Shown: piece by piece, positions 1 through 7,557 of the stretch
Layout of the letters: every line of letters starts with the position of its first letter
How positions within the stretch are numbered: the stretch's first letter is position 1
Origin: an uncultured Ruminococcus sp.
GTDB taxonomy: Bacteria > Bacillota > Clostridia > Oscillospirales > Ruminococcaceae
Length of the DNA stretch: 64,000 bases
Reading direction: 5' to 3'
NCBI GenBank assembly: GCA_902786975.1
Contig: CADAES010000008.1
Location: forward strand, 1 to 64,000
Made by a program: the position numbers and the translations under genes
The notes under the pieces: generated by a model
The model's input: only the letters and a program-made list of their open reading frames with translations
The model's database searches: none
Told to the model about the DNA's origin: nothing

Positions 1-25
1 TAGTATAAAACAGGAGGGAAAAACT

Positions 26-112
26 ATGATCATCACATTTTGTTATGTAATGCTCGGTGTAAGCACAACAGCATATATCGTGGGAGGTATTCTCTCGACG
101 ATCTTCGGATAA
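26..112 (+). CDS. 28-aa hydrophobic micro-protein 1
   Basis: A 28-residue reading frame preceded by a very strong ribosome binding site (AGGAGGG, about 7 nt before the ATG). The product is almost entirely apolar (MIITFCYVMLG...GGILSTIFG) and could form one membrane helix. It is the first of three consecutive micro-ORFs, each with its own Shine-Dalgarno sequence, ending at a shared terminator. No family is recognised. It could be a small membrane peptide, a phenol-soluble-modulin-like peptide or a type I toxin-like peptide; nothing in the sequence decides between these. The window begins just upstream, so more members may lie outside. Confidence 0.55.
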   Translation: MIITFCYVMLGVSTTAYIVGGILSTIFG

Positions 113-148
113 TAAACACAACAAACTGAAACGAAAGGAGAGATAACA

Positions 149-211
149 ATGACAGCATTCTGGGCTTTGATCTTAGCAGCACTTATCAAGAATTCACCCG
201 AGATATTCTGA
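149..211 (+). CDS. 20-aa hydrophobic micro-protein 2
   Basis: The 20-residue product starts MTAFWALILAALIK and ends with a short polar tail (NSPEIF). The ribosome binding site AAAGGAGAG lies 7-8 nt before the ATG. The leader before this ORF resembles the leader before the next one (both contain an aaacgaaaggag-like stretch), which suggests duplicated translation initiation regions. It is second in the tandem set. Function is unknown; the short amphipathic or transmembrane helix suggests membrane action. Confidence 0.5.
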   Translation: MTAFWALILAALIKNSPEIF

Positions 212-253
212 ACGAAACGGTTTAAATAAACAACAAACGAAAGGAGAAAAAAT

Positions 254-322
254 ATGTTTTCATTTATAGGATCTTGCATCGCAATAGTCGGCTTCGCAGC
301 TTGGCTCAACTCGATCATCTGA
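254..322 (+). CDS. 22-aa hydrophobic micro-protein 3
   Basis: The 22-residue product is MFSFIGSCIAIVGF...NSII, again apolar and helix-prone, with AAAGGAG 7 nt upstream of the ATG. It is the last member of the micro-ORF set. The stop codon lies about 30 nt before a strong intrinsic terminator, so the three ORFs appear to form one short transcript. No homologue is recognised. Confidence 0.5.
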   Translation: MFSFIGSCIAIVGFAAWLNSII

Positions 323-352
323 GATAAAAAGATATCAATGACAAAAGACAAC

Positions 353-390
353 AAAACGTTCGTAGCAGATACGGACGTTTTCTTTTTTTT
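353..390 (+). terminator. Intrinsic terminator of the micro-ORF transcript
   Basis: An 11-bp stem (AAAACGTTCGT paired with ACGGACGTTTT, one G-U pair) with a 7-nt loop is followed by an 8-T run. It separates the micro-ORFs from the next gene. Confidence 0.85.
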
Positions 391-506
391 GCGCCGGGTG
401 CCAAAGACTGTGCGATATGCACAAAGCGAGGCGCTGTTTGTTGTGCAAAGCGCAGAAACAGATTTTTTTCATGTTTTTTTGAAAACGGGCGTTTTTTGTA
501 AGCAGT

Positions 507-535
507 TTGTAAGGGGCGGTATGTTATTATATAAT
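507..535 (+). promoter_or_regulatory. Promoter of the secreted helical protein gene
   Basis: TTGTAA and TATAAT are separated by exactly 17 bp. This places transcription start near position 542, giving a leader of about 60 nt before the ATG at 601. Confidence 0.75.
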
Positions 536-600
536 CACACAAAGGGAAACGACCCGAAAACAAAAAACAAAAACACACAATACAAAAAGGAGAGATCACT

Positions 601-2178
601 ATGACAAACACAAAGACAAACAAGATAAGAAGAACTATCGCTTCGCTCCTCGCAGCAGCAATGATGATGACAACAGCAGCAGCTATCACAGCATCCGCAG
701 ACGAGCTGCCGTCGGCAAGCGCATCAAACACCGTTACCGTTGATCAGGCTATCGACCTCGGTGTCGGAACACTGTTTACCGGCATAGAGGAGTTCGTACC
801 GGGCGGAAAGCTCCTTGTACCGTTTCTCAAGCCTATCGCTGACGATCTTCTGGGCAAGGGCAAAGAGCTTTCGCTGGACGACATCAACGCAAAGATCGAC
901 GATATGTTCACAAAGCTCGACAAGCTCAACGACAGTCTGAAAGATTCGATGCAAAACATCACTGCTATCCAGAGCTTTGACACATTCCAGTTCAAGACAT
1001 TCAATTCTCAGATACACGAGATCATCAGCCAGATCGAAGTCATCAGAAAGCTGGATATCTCCGATGAAAGCAAGTACGCACAGATCGCAGCGCTGGTAAA
1101 CAACAACACCTGCTGGGCTGAATCAAACAACGTATTCGTTACATTCTCAAGTCTGACACAGGGACTCAAAAGAGCGAGCCTCAGCAAAAAGGGCGACATC
1201 TTCCAGCTGCTTTACGAGCACTACTCACAGTCCTCGATGTTCAGCGGCGAGGCTCTGGACAAGGCAAAGGCAGCAGCTGAGCTTATCATGACAGACTACA
1301 TCGCAGGCTACTACGCACTTTTGCAGTGCCTCAGCGCACAGTCAAAGGTCTGCAACATGACCGCAGAGCAAAAAGGCAAGATCGACCCGCAATATCTTGT
1401 AAGAACGACACAGTCGCAGGCGCTCATCACCAAGAAAGTCAACGAGCTTAAATCCGCTGTTATGGGCAATTCAGAGATACGCACGATACGCTACACCGTA
1501 GGCTCTATCCCTTCATACAGAACAAGGACCGAGACCGTTTATGACAACGATTCCGTTATCGGCAGATACCGCAGCTTCAAGAACACCAAGAGAAACCTCT
1601 TTATCAACAAGGGCACAGACAACAGGGAGATAGGCACTCAGTTTTACTCGGTAAGCACAAGCACATTGCCGTATCACCGCACCGACGAGGGCGGCGGAAG
1701 AGATTACCCGATCAAGAAGGCAGTCGAGGATCTCAACAGCAGGATCGTTCCCAACGCAGCGCTCAGCGGCGGCCAGATCAAGGCTATCGCAGCTTTCATC
1801 AACGGCAAGGGCATCACAGTACGTCAGTACCTGAAAAAGAACGGCTTTAACGTTGACGCTCTGCCCGGCAACACCTACGCAATAACAAGCGAAGCATACC
1901 ACGATATGATAACAGCAGGCAGCTTCGGAAAGGCAGTCGGCGGAACAGCAACATGGCACGCAATGTTCAAGGGCATCAACATCGACGAGGTAAACCCTGT
2001 GGAAAAGGAAGTTACCTACTGGCACACAGGCTGCCACGCATGGGGCATCAGCAGCTGGAACTTCGGCGAGCAGCACAACATACTGACAACGACTTCAAGC
2101 ACAAACAGCAGCACATCAGTCTACAGCTGGCTGCTCGAAACAGCGCTTCGCAACGGCGGCGGACTGTTCATCGGCTGA
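601..2178 (+). CDS. Secreted helix-rich protein, possible pore-forming toxin-like N-terminus
   Basis: The 525-residue protein has an AGGAG site before the ATG and a clear signal peptide (basic TNKIRR, hydrophobic Ala/Met core, cleavage probably after ASA near residue 33). Residues about 48-80 hold a glycine/proline-interrupted hydrophobic segment (GTLFTGIEEFVPGGKLLVPF). A heptad-like amphipathic stretch follows to about residue 150 (INAKIDDMFTKLDKLNDSL). This hydrophobic hairpin followed by long helices is the layout of alpha-helical pore formers and of the Cry toxin helical domain, but I see no diagnostic motif, so that is only a possibility. The C-terminal half is richer in Ser/Thr/Tyr, with aromatic WHTGCHAWG near the end. 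Codon use is strongly biased (AAG, AAC, ATC, AGA), suggesting high expression. It sits just downstream of the hydrophobic micro-ORFs. Confidence 0.75.
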   Translation: MTNTKTNKIRRTIASLLAAAMMMTTAAAITASADELPSASASNTVTVDQAIDLGVGTLFTGIEEFVPGGKLLVPFLKPIADDLLGKGKELSLDDINAKIDDMFTKLDKLNDSLKDSMQNITAIQSFDTFQFKTFNSQIHEIISQIEVIRKLDISDESKYAQIAALVNNNTCWAESNNVFVTFSSLTQGLKRASLSKKGDIFQLLYEHYSQSSMFSGEALDKAKAAAELIMTDYIAGYYALLQCLSAQSKVCNMTAEQKGKIDPQYLVRTTQSQALITKKVNELKSAVMGNSEIRTIRYTVGSIPSYRTRTETVYDNDSVIGRYRSFKNTKRNLFINKGTDNREIGTQFYSVSTSTLPYHRTDEGGGRDYPIKKAVEDLNSRIVPNAALSGGQIKAIAAFINGKGITVRQYLKKNGFNVDALPGNTYAITSEAYHDMITAGSFGKAVGGTATWHAMFKGINIDEVNPVEKEVTYWHTGCHAWGISSWNFGEQHNILTTTSSTNSSTSVYSWLLETALRNGGGLFIG

Positions 2179-2232
2179 ACGTGATCCACTGAGCAAAGCG
2201 CGAAATAAAATGTGTTTCTCCTTTATAATACT

Positions 2233-2267
2233 GCACCTGTACAGATAAAAAGGTACGGGTGCTGTTT
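2233..2267 (+). terminator. Intrinsic terminator after the secreted protein
   Basis: A 10-bp stem (GCACCTGTAC with GTACGGGTGC, one G-U pair) has a loop of 10 nt and is followed by TGTTTT. Confidence 0.7.
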
Positions 2268-2280
2268 TGCGTGAAAATGC

Positions 2281-2309
2281 TTTACATTTGTAAACAAATA
2301 ATGTATAAT
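2281..2309 (+). promoter_or_regulatory. Promoter of the LytS-type two-component operon
   Basis: TTTACA and TATAAT with a 17-bp spacer lie about 40 bp before the kinase ATG. Confidence 0.75.
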
Positions 2310-2350
2310 GATAAAAACAACTATCTGACACCAAAAAAAGAGGTGACACA

Positions 2351-3991
2351 ATGAAAAGGCAAAGGCTCCTGATACAGATAACGGCGATAGTTCTTCCTCT
2401 GTTTGCGCTGATGACTGCGGCTGTCATATATATCGTTTACTCAAGCACGGTCAACGGCTTCCTTGAGGCTCAGAACGATCATATCAAAAAGTTTGTGAAC
2501 AGCGATTATGCTCTTTTCTCTTTTATTGACCAGGATGCAGATCCAAGGATCCCCGAGTGGTATCTTGATCAGACCGCAAAGGCGGATTTTGATTACACCA
2601 CAGAACTGACAGAAGAAGAAAGGATACCGTTGGACGAGTATGAGAAAGTCAAAGGCAGCTATACCGAATACAGCTGGTTTGAACAAATGCCCGATGACAT
2701 CAGGAAATTATTTCTCCGGTCATATTACATTACCGTAAAGACAAGCCTCACCAACTACTTCAGCAATTCGGACATCGAAGATGTGTTCCTTATGGATATG
2801 AGCGAAGAAAACCTCGGGCTTGTGTTGTATGACTACAACATATACGGTTATGGAAAAAAGATAGGAGATCGTTTTGACATTGATCTGTCCGATCACCCCG
2901 AATTGAAAAAGCTGAAAGAAGAAAACGGCAAGGATTTCGTTTTTGAAAAGGCTTCAGATTTTCCGCATGAGGGAAATTATTATATAGGCTATAAGCCTGT
3001 CATGATCGACGGCAAACTCAGAGCCGTCATCGGCGTGACATACAGGTGGGACGATTTCCAAAGCAGCCTCACAGGCACAATACAAAAGGCTCTGCTCATA
3101 ATTATCTGCGGTATCGGAATAGTTATGGCTGTGCTTCTCGTTTTCCTCTACCGCAAAACGATAAAGCCTGTTTCAATGATACACAAAGCAGTGCTTGATT
3201 ACACAGGCGACAAGGACAGCGCCCGTATCGTCGCAAAGATGTACAGGATCACAGTTAAAAACGAACTTGGCTATCTTTCCGATGCCATTTCGGATCTTGC
3301 GCTTGAGATAGACCATTACACCAAAGAAAATATGCGTATCGCAGGTGAGCAGGAGCGAACACAGAAGGAGCTTTATGAGGCAAAGGTGCAGATAATGGTC
3401 TCTCAGATAAGACCGCATTTCATGTACAATGCGCTGACATCTATCGCAATGATGTGCGAGCTTGATCCCAAGACCGCAAAAGAGGCGACTATCACATTTG
3501 CAAAGTATCTGCGCAGCAATATGGACTCGCTGAAACAGACAAGTCCTGTGCCGTTTGAGAAAGAGCTTGAGCATCTCAAAAAGTATCTTTACATTGAAAA
3601 GCTGCGGTTTGACGACCTGCTGAATATCGAATACGACATACAGGTGACTGACTTTGAACTGCCGATGCTGAGCATTCAGCCGCTCGTTGAAAATGCTGTA
3701 AAGCACGGCGTGGGAATGAAAGACGACGGCGGAACGGTCAGGATCTCAACAAGAGAAACTGACGATGCGTTTGAGGTCATCATTGAAGATGACGGTGTCG
3801 GATTTGATGTGAACGCTCCGAAAAAGGACGACGGACGTTCGCACGTCGGCATGGAAAACACGAGAAAGCGTCTTAAAGAGATGTGCAATGCCGATATCGT
3901 CATAACGAGCGAGATCGGCAAGGGGACGACAGCTCGAGTGATAATACCCAAGAAAAAGGAGGACAGGAACGATGAGGATACTGTGTCTTGA
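2351..3991 (+). CDS. LytS/YesM-type sensor histidine kinase
   Basis: The 546-residue membrane kinase has TM1 at about residues 7-29, a large extracytoplasmic sensor region (about 30-245), TM2 at about 246-267, a HAMP-like linker, then a His_kinase domain of the LytS/YesM family. The phospho-acceptor is H356 in QIRPHFMYN, and the ATPase shows N and G boxes (PLVENAVKHG, DDGVGF). The family autophosphorylates on His and passes the phosphate to the partner regulator. The extracytoplasmic region suggests it reads an outside ligand, unidentified here. Its 3' end overlaps the next gene by 20 bp, so the two are translationally coupled. Confidence 0.92.
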   Translation: MKRQRLLIQITAIVLPLFALMTAAVIYIVYSSTVNGFLEAQNDHIKKFVNSDYALFSFIDQDADPRIPEWYLDQTAKADFDYTTELTEEERIPLDEYEKVKGSYTEYSWFEQMPDDIRKLFLRSYYITVKTSLTNYFSNSDIEDVFLMDMSEENLGLVLYDYNIYGYGKKIGDRFDIDLSDHPELKKLKEENGKDFVFEKASDFPHEGNYYIGYKPVMIDGKLRAVIGVTYRWDDFQSSLTGTIQKALLIIICGIGIVMAVLLVFLYRKTIKPVSMIHKAVLDYTGDKDSARIVAKMYRITVKNELGYLSDAISDLALEIDHYTKENMRIAGEQERTQKELYEAKVQIMVSQIRPHFMYNALTSIAMMCELDPKTAKEATITFAKYLRSNMDSLKQTSPVPFEKELEHLKKYLYIEKLRFDDLLNIEYDIQVTDFELPMLSIQPLVENAVKHGVGMKDDGGTVRISTRETDDAFEVIIEDDGVGFDVNAPKKDDGRSHVGMENTRKRLKEMCNADIVITSEIGKGTTARVIIPKKKEDRNDEDTVS

Positions 3992-4757
3992 CGACGAACC
4001 GCTGGCTCTGAAAATGCTTGAACAGGCGGTTCGGGAGGCAAAGCCCGATGCGGACATCACAGCTTTCAGAAAGCAGAGCGAGCTGCTTGAACAGGCGAAG
4101 CAGGGCAGCTGTGACGTTGCTTTCCTTGATATACATATGAGAGGTATGAACGGTGTCGAGCTTGCAAAGGAGCTGAAAACCGTAAACCCGAAAATGAATA
4201 TCATCTTTGTTACGGGCTTTTCGGAATATACGGGCGATGCGATGAAGCTGCACGCAAGCGGATATATCATGAAGCCGGTGACTGCCGAGGATGTCAGGCG
4301 TGAGCTTGACGATCTTCGCTTCCCGATAGTGCCTAAAAGCAATGCGTTGCTGCGTGTCCAGTGCTTCGGAAACTTCGATGTTTTTCTCCCAAGCGGCGAG
4401 CATGTCCGCTTTGAGCGCAGCAAGGCAAAGGAGATCTTCGCTTATCTTGTCCACCGCCACGGAAGCTCCTGTACTATCAAGGAGATCGCCGCAGCGCTTT
4501 TTGAGGACGAGCCTTACGACAAAAAGCAGCAGAACTATATGCAGCAGCTGACATACGCTCTGATGAAGAGTCTTAAAGCTGTGGGTGCCGAAGCGGCTGT
4601 TGTAAAGGGCTTCAATGCCCTGGCTGTTGACCCCGCTGTGCTCGACTGCGACTACTACCGGTTCAAGGAACTTGACGCCGGTGCGGTCAACGCTTATCAG
4701 AACGAATATATGAGCCAGTATTACTGGGCGGATTTCCTGTTTGACGAGGACTTGTGA
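3972..4757 (+). CDS. Response regulator, REC plus SARP-like winged helix
   Basis: The 261-residue protein begins with a receiver domain: acidic cluster D7-D8, phospho-acceptor D53 in FLDIHMRG, conserved Thr in FVTGFSE and Lys in MKPVT. From about residue 125 a winged-helix region of the OmpR/SARP type follows (LLRVQCFGNFDVFLPSG, FERSKAKEIFAYLVH). This pairing of a LytTR-like receiver with a SARP-like effector is common in Clostridia. A ribosome binding site (AAGGAGGA) lies inside the end of the kinase gene. It should be the cognate partner of that kinase. Target genes cannot be read from the sequence; the adjacent micro-ORF/secreted protein locus is one candidate. Confidence 0.9.
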   Translation: MRILCLDDEPLALKMLEQAVREAKPDADITAFRKQSELLEQAKQGSCDVAFLDIHMRGMNGVELAKELKTVNPKMNIIFVTGFSEYTGDAMKLHASGYIMKPVTAEDVRRELDDLRFPIVPKSNALLRVQCFGNFDVFLPSGEHVRFERSKAKEIFAYLVHRHGSSCTIKEIAAALFEDEPYDKKQQNYMQQLTYALMKSLKAVGAEAAVVKGFNALAVDPAVLDCDYYRFKELDAGAVNAYQNEYMSQYYWADFLFDEDL

Positions 4758-4780
4758 CAGCAGGCTTGCGCAGTGCTGCG

Positions 4781-4820
4781 GCCCGGCGGATTAACGCCGG
4801 GTCGGGCTCTGCGTTTTTTG
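4781..4820 (+). terminator. Probable terminator of the LytS-type operon
   Basis: A 7-bp GC stem (CCCGGCG with CGCCGGG, 6-nt loop) is followed after 12 nt by a 6-T run. The gap between stem and T-run makes it less than ideal. Confidence 0.5.
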
Positions 4821-4838
4821 TATCTGAGAAAAAAGAGC

Positions 4839-5030
4839 AAAAAAATTAAATACTCACTTCCGTAGGAAGCAAGTATTTAATCCATGGAATTATGAAAGGG
4901 AAATTTAGAATTTATCTTTATGGGATAAAACCTTCGGGCGATATTGGGGATGCCCGAAAGATACTATACAATAGCCGGTCTCGGGGAGCTTTTCAAGCTC
5001 ATTTTTGAACTCTCTCCCTTTGACAACTAT
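4839..5030 (-). ncRNA. Structured non-coding RNA candidate, copy A
   Basis: Homologous in layout to the element at 6423-6628. Read on the minus strand, a conserved upstream block (TTCACANAGGGCTGTTATTA) precedes a GGGAGAG...CTCCC-type stem. Next come a stem TTCGGGC/GCCCGAA with a C-rich loop (ATCCCCAATATC), an unpaired conserved stretch (CCCTTTCATAATTCC) and a 3' hairpin (4846-4880) followed by a 7-T run. The 3' hairpin pairs better in minus-strand RNA, where plus-strand C-A mismatches become G-U pairs, which fixes the orientation. It could be an independent sRNA or the processed 3' end of the cupin-GNAT transcript. I match it to no family. Confidence 0.55.
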
Positions 5031-5140
5031 ATAATAACAGCCCTGTGTGAATTGAATATGAATTTTCGGGGGATTTCCAAAAATTTTTCAGAGAAATTTT
5101 TTGGACTGTCAAAAGCCCATCCCTAAAGGCTTTGCGGTAC

Positions 5141-5587
5141 TCAGAGAGCCATTTTCATAAAAATATCCGCAAAAAAATTTTTATTGTACCTCTCGGTTTT
5201 GTGAAATCCGAGCCTCTCGTACAGCTTTACCGCCCCGACCGACGAGGACATACAGTCAAGATACATCTCGCTGTACCCGCTTTCCCGTGCAAAGTCTATC
5301 GCTGTCTGCGCAAGCTGACGCCCGAACCCTCTGCTGTGGTACTTTTCGTCGAGATACAGCGCTTTAAGCTCGCATTTTCCGCTGCCAAGGTCTTTGAGCG
5401 CAGATGTGCCTATCATGACATCACCGTCGAACAAGCACCAGAACTGCACAAAATTCTGTGCTATATCGCAATAAAAGGCGTGCCTGCCGTTCGGCTCAAA
5501 GCGTTTCCCGCACTGCGCAAAGCACTTTTCTGTCAGCTCCAACAGCTGCGGCTTCATATCCTCGGTGTAGGTCTTTATGGTCATCAT
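5141..5587 (-). CDS. GNAT family N-acetyltransferase
   Basis: The 148-residue protein has the GNAT fold order: an N-terminal helix, the central ALYLDEKYHSRGFGRQL segment holding the acetyl-CoA pyrophosphate-binding motif (R/Q-x-x-G-x-G/A form, here RGFGR), and a C-terminal VKLYERLGFHKTERY motif B. The family moves an acetyl group from acetyl-CoA to an amine; the substrate is unknown. The start codon overlaps the stop of the upstream cupin gene (ATGA), so the two form one transcript. The 3' side runs directly into the structured RNA element. Confidence 0.88.
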   Translation of the reverse strand: MMTIKTYTEDMKPQLLELTEKCFAQCGKRFEPNGRHAFYCDIAQNFVQFWCLFDGDVMIGTSALKDLGSGKCELKALYLDEKYHSRGFGRQLAQTAIDFARESGYSEMYLDCMSSSVGAVKLYERLGFHKTERYNKNFFADIFMKMAL

Positions 5588-5922
5588 TTTACCCTTGTAC
5601 CTCCGAAAGCGTGTATCGAGCGTGTTCCGGCTCTGACACGACCGCCCTGCAAAGTGCCCTTTGGGATAAACAGCTCGTCGCCTGCGTGAAGAACGGTCTG
5701 TTCACCGTTGATGCTCACAACATATTCGCCCTCAACAACGATCATATATTCGTCGTAGTCGTGGGTGTGCTCCTTTGATACCCTGTCGGCTTTGTATGTC
5801 CAGAAAGCCATCTGGCTGCCGTCGTTAGCGGTGTAGTAATACCCCTCGATGTCGGGGGTGTTCTGCTGGTCTTTGGGAATGATATTAGCCTGACTCTTCA
5901 TAAACCCGGGAAATCCGTGCAT
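5584..5922 (-). CDS. Small cupin-domain protein
   Basis: The 112-residue single-domain cupin has the conserved metal-binding pattern H-T-H...E (KEHTHDYDEYMIVVEGEY) and the second motif (LHAGDELFIPKG). Start chosen at the ATG at 5922 (MHGFPGF) because AGGAGG lies 6 nt upstream; an in-frame upstream ATG lacks a site. Such proteins may be isomerases, dioxygenases or ligand sensors. It overlaps the GNAT gene by 4 nt, suggesting the pair acts on one small molecule. Substrate is not inferable. Confidence 0.85.
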   Translation of the reverse strand: MHGFPGFMKSQANIIPKDQQNTPDIEGYYYTANDGSQMAFWTYKADRVSKEHTHDYDEYMIVVEGEYVVSINGEQTVLHAGDELFIPKGTLQGGRVRAGTRSIHAFGGTRVK

Positions 5923-5970
5923 ATCGCACCTCCTAAAAATAAAAGCCCGCATAAACGAGCTTAAAATCAA

Positions 5971-6422
5971 ATGTTAACTGCACAATTTGTCATTCTTCGT
6001 TTCCTTTTGAGCAAAGCTGCATTTGGGGGCTTTCCGGTCTTCCCCAAACTGTTTGCAAGCAAACAGTTTACCCCCTTCGGACACACACTGAGGATTGTCC
6101 ATTGTCACAAATGAAAGCCCGGAGCAACACAATACTATGTATTATAACGAACCGATATGCGACACAAACCGTCCTTGCGGACGCTTTCGAGAGTTCCTTC
6201 GGAACTCTGTTGCGTGGTGCACGCTTTAGTTGTACCCATTGTCACAAATGGCAGCCCGAAGCAATGCGAAGCTTTCAGCCACCTCAAACTCTGTTGCGAG
6301 GGAAAAGCGCCGTCCGCACTGCGCCAACCACCCACACACACTATTGAAAACCCGGAGCAGCATGAAGCGTTCTATTGTATCAAACTTGCCTGCGACGGAA
6401 TTGCGTGGTGCACGCCGTGCAC
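5971..6422. repeat. Gene-free stretch with short dispersed repeats
   Basis: No credible gene. A perfect palindrome AAACTGTTTGC/GCAAACAGTTT lies near 6046-6071. The phrase ccattgtcacaaatg followed by a gcccgRagcaa stretch occurs twice (near 6097 and 6236), and ttgcgtggtgcacgc occurs twice (near 6210 and 6401). Open frames here in several phases share these repeats and look spurious. Confidence 0.5.
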
Positions 6423-6628
6423 AAAAATTAAAACCCGTTCTGGGGGAACAGGCTTTAATTCTTTATGGAATTATGAAAGGGATTTTTTTGACATTCAGTC
6501 AAACTTAAAATCGAGCTATGGCGACTTGGGGAATCGCAGAAAAGATATAACGGACTTTAAGTTTAACTCAGTGTCAAACTGCTGAGAGAAGCTTTGGAGA
6601 GGCGTTCTCTCTTGTTTCTGTATATATA
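6423..6628 (-). ncRNA. Structured non-coding RNA candidate, copy B
   Basis: Paralogue of the element at 4839-5030, same orientation. It shares the upstream block, a first stem (GAGAGAA/TTCTCTC), a second stem (GCGA/TCGC) whose loop again carries TTCCCCAA, the unpaired CCCTTTCATAATTCC, and a 3' hairpin (6427-6459) followed by Ts on the minus strand. Stem sequences differ from copy A while pairing is kept, which is covariation supporting a real RNA. No strong -35 box is visible. Function unknown; C-rich loops could pair with Shine-Dalgarno regions. Confidence 0.55.
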
Positions 6629-6861
6629 ATAACAGCCCTATGTGAACCGAAAATGAATTATCGGTATTTAACAAAAAACTTTTTCATTGCAAAATCCCCA
6701 AACTTCGCAAACGTTTTCGTTGTTTATATTGTGTACTTTGCACAAGATTACACAAAAACGCCTGTATAGACAGCTTCATTAATCACAAGTTCATAATTTT
6801 GTTGTAAACTGTAATTGCACTTGGGGAAGTGGTTATAAACACACGGAAAGGATGTGGGCTA

Positions 6862-7536
6862 ATGTTTCAGATACTTGTAGTTGAGGACGATGCCAGCCTG
6901 AGAAAGCTTATGAGTGCGGCGCTGAAGCAGCACGGCTATTCCTGCCACACGGCAAGCGACGGCGTTGAAGCCCTCGATGTTATGGAAAAGACAAATATAG
7001 ACCTGATAATCTCGGACGTTATGATGCCCAACATGGACGGCTATGAGCTTACAAGGCAGCTGAGGCGTGCAAAGTACGACCTGCCTATCCTTATGGTAAC
7101 GGCAAAGGAAACGTTTGAGGACAAGCAGGAAGGCTTTATCGCCGGCACGGACGACTATATGGTAAAGCCTATCGACATAAATGAGATGATACTGCGTGTG
7201 GGTGCGCTGCTGAGGCGTTCAAAAATGGCCTCGGAGCACTCGCTTGTGGTCGGCAGGAGCGTGCTCGATTATGACGCACAGAGCGTTTCTATCGGCGGAG
7301 GTCCTGCGGAAACGATACCGACTAAGGAATTTATGCTTTTGTTCAAGCTGCTTTCCTATCCGAACAAGATATTTACCCGCCGTCAGCTGCTTGACGAGCT
7401 GTGGGGTATGGAAAAGGAAGTTGACGAGCGTACCGTTGACGTTCACATCAAGCGTCTGCGTGAGCGCTACGGTGACTGTACGGACTTCAACATCGTCACA
7501 GTCAGAGGTCTGGGCTACAAGGCAGTCAAGCTTTAA
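6862..7536 (+). CDS. OmpR/PhoB family response regulator
   Basis: The 224-residue protein has a receiver domain (acidic pair in VVEDD, phospho-acceptor D52 in IISDVMMPNMDG, Thr in MVTAKE, Lys in VKPID) joined to an OmpR-type winged helix (LLFKLLSYPNKIFTRRQLL, RTVDVHIKRLRERYG, TVRGLGYK). The start at 6862 was chosen because AAAGGATG lies just upstream; an in-frame ATG at 6829 has no such site. The kinase follows 21 bp downstream, so this is a co-transcribed two-component pair. Phosphorylation by that kinase should promote DNA binding; regulon unknown. Confidence 0.93.
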   Translation: MFQILVVEDDASLRKLMSAALKQHGYSCHTASDGVEALDVMEKTNIDLIISDVMMPNMDGYELTRQLRRAKYDLPILMVTAKETFEDKQEGFIAGTDDYMVKPIDINEMILRVGALLRRSKMASEHSLVVGRSVLDYDAQSVSIGGGPAETIPTKEFMLLFKLLSYPNKIFTRRQLLDELWGMEKEVDERTVDVHIKRLRERYGDCTDFNIVTVRGLGYKAVKL

Positions 7537-7557
7537 GCGGAAAGGATAAGGCATTTA

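Noticed and set aside
338-604. 88-codon plus-strand frame between the micro-ORFs and the secreted protein
   Set aside because: It runs through a perfect terminator and a consensus promoter, has no ribosome binding site and has a composition like translated non-coding DNA.
4944-5126. 60-codon plus-strand frame in the copy A element
   Set aside because: It is antisense to the structured RNA, lacks a ribosome binding site, and copy B has no equivalent frame.
6102-6585. Several overlapping frames of 68-142 codons on both strands
   Set aside because: They lie in repeat DNA, share the same repeated phrases in different phases, and none has a convincing start.
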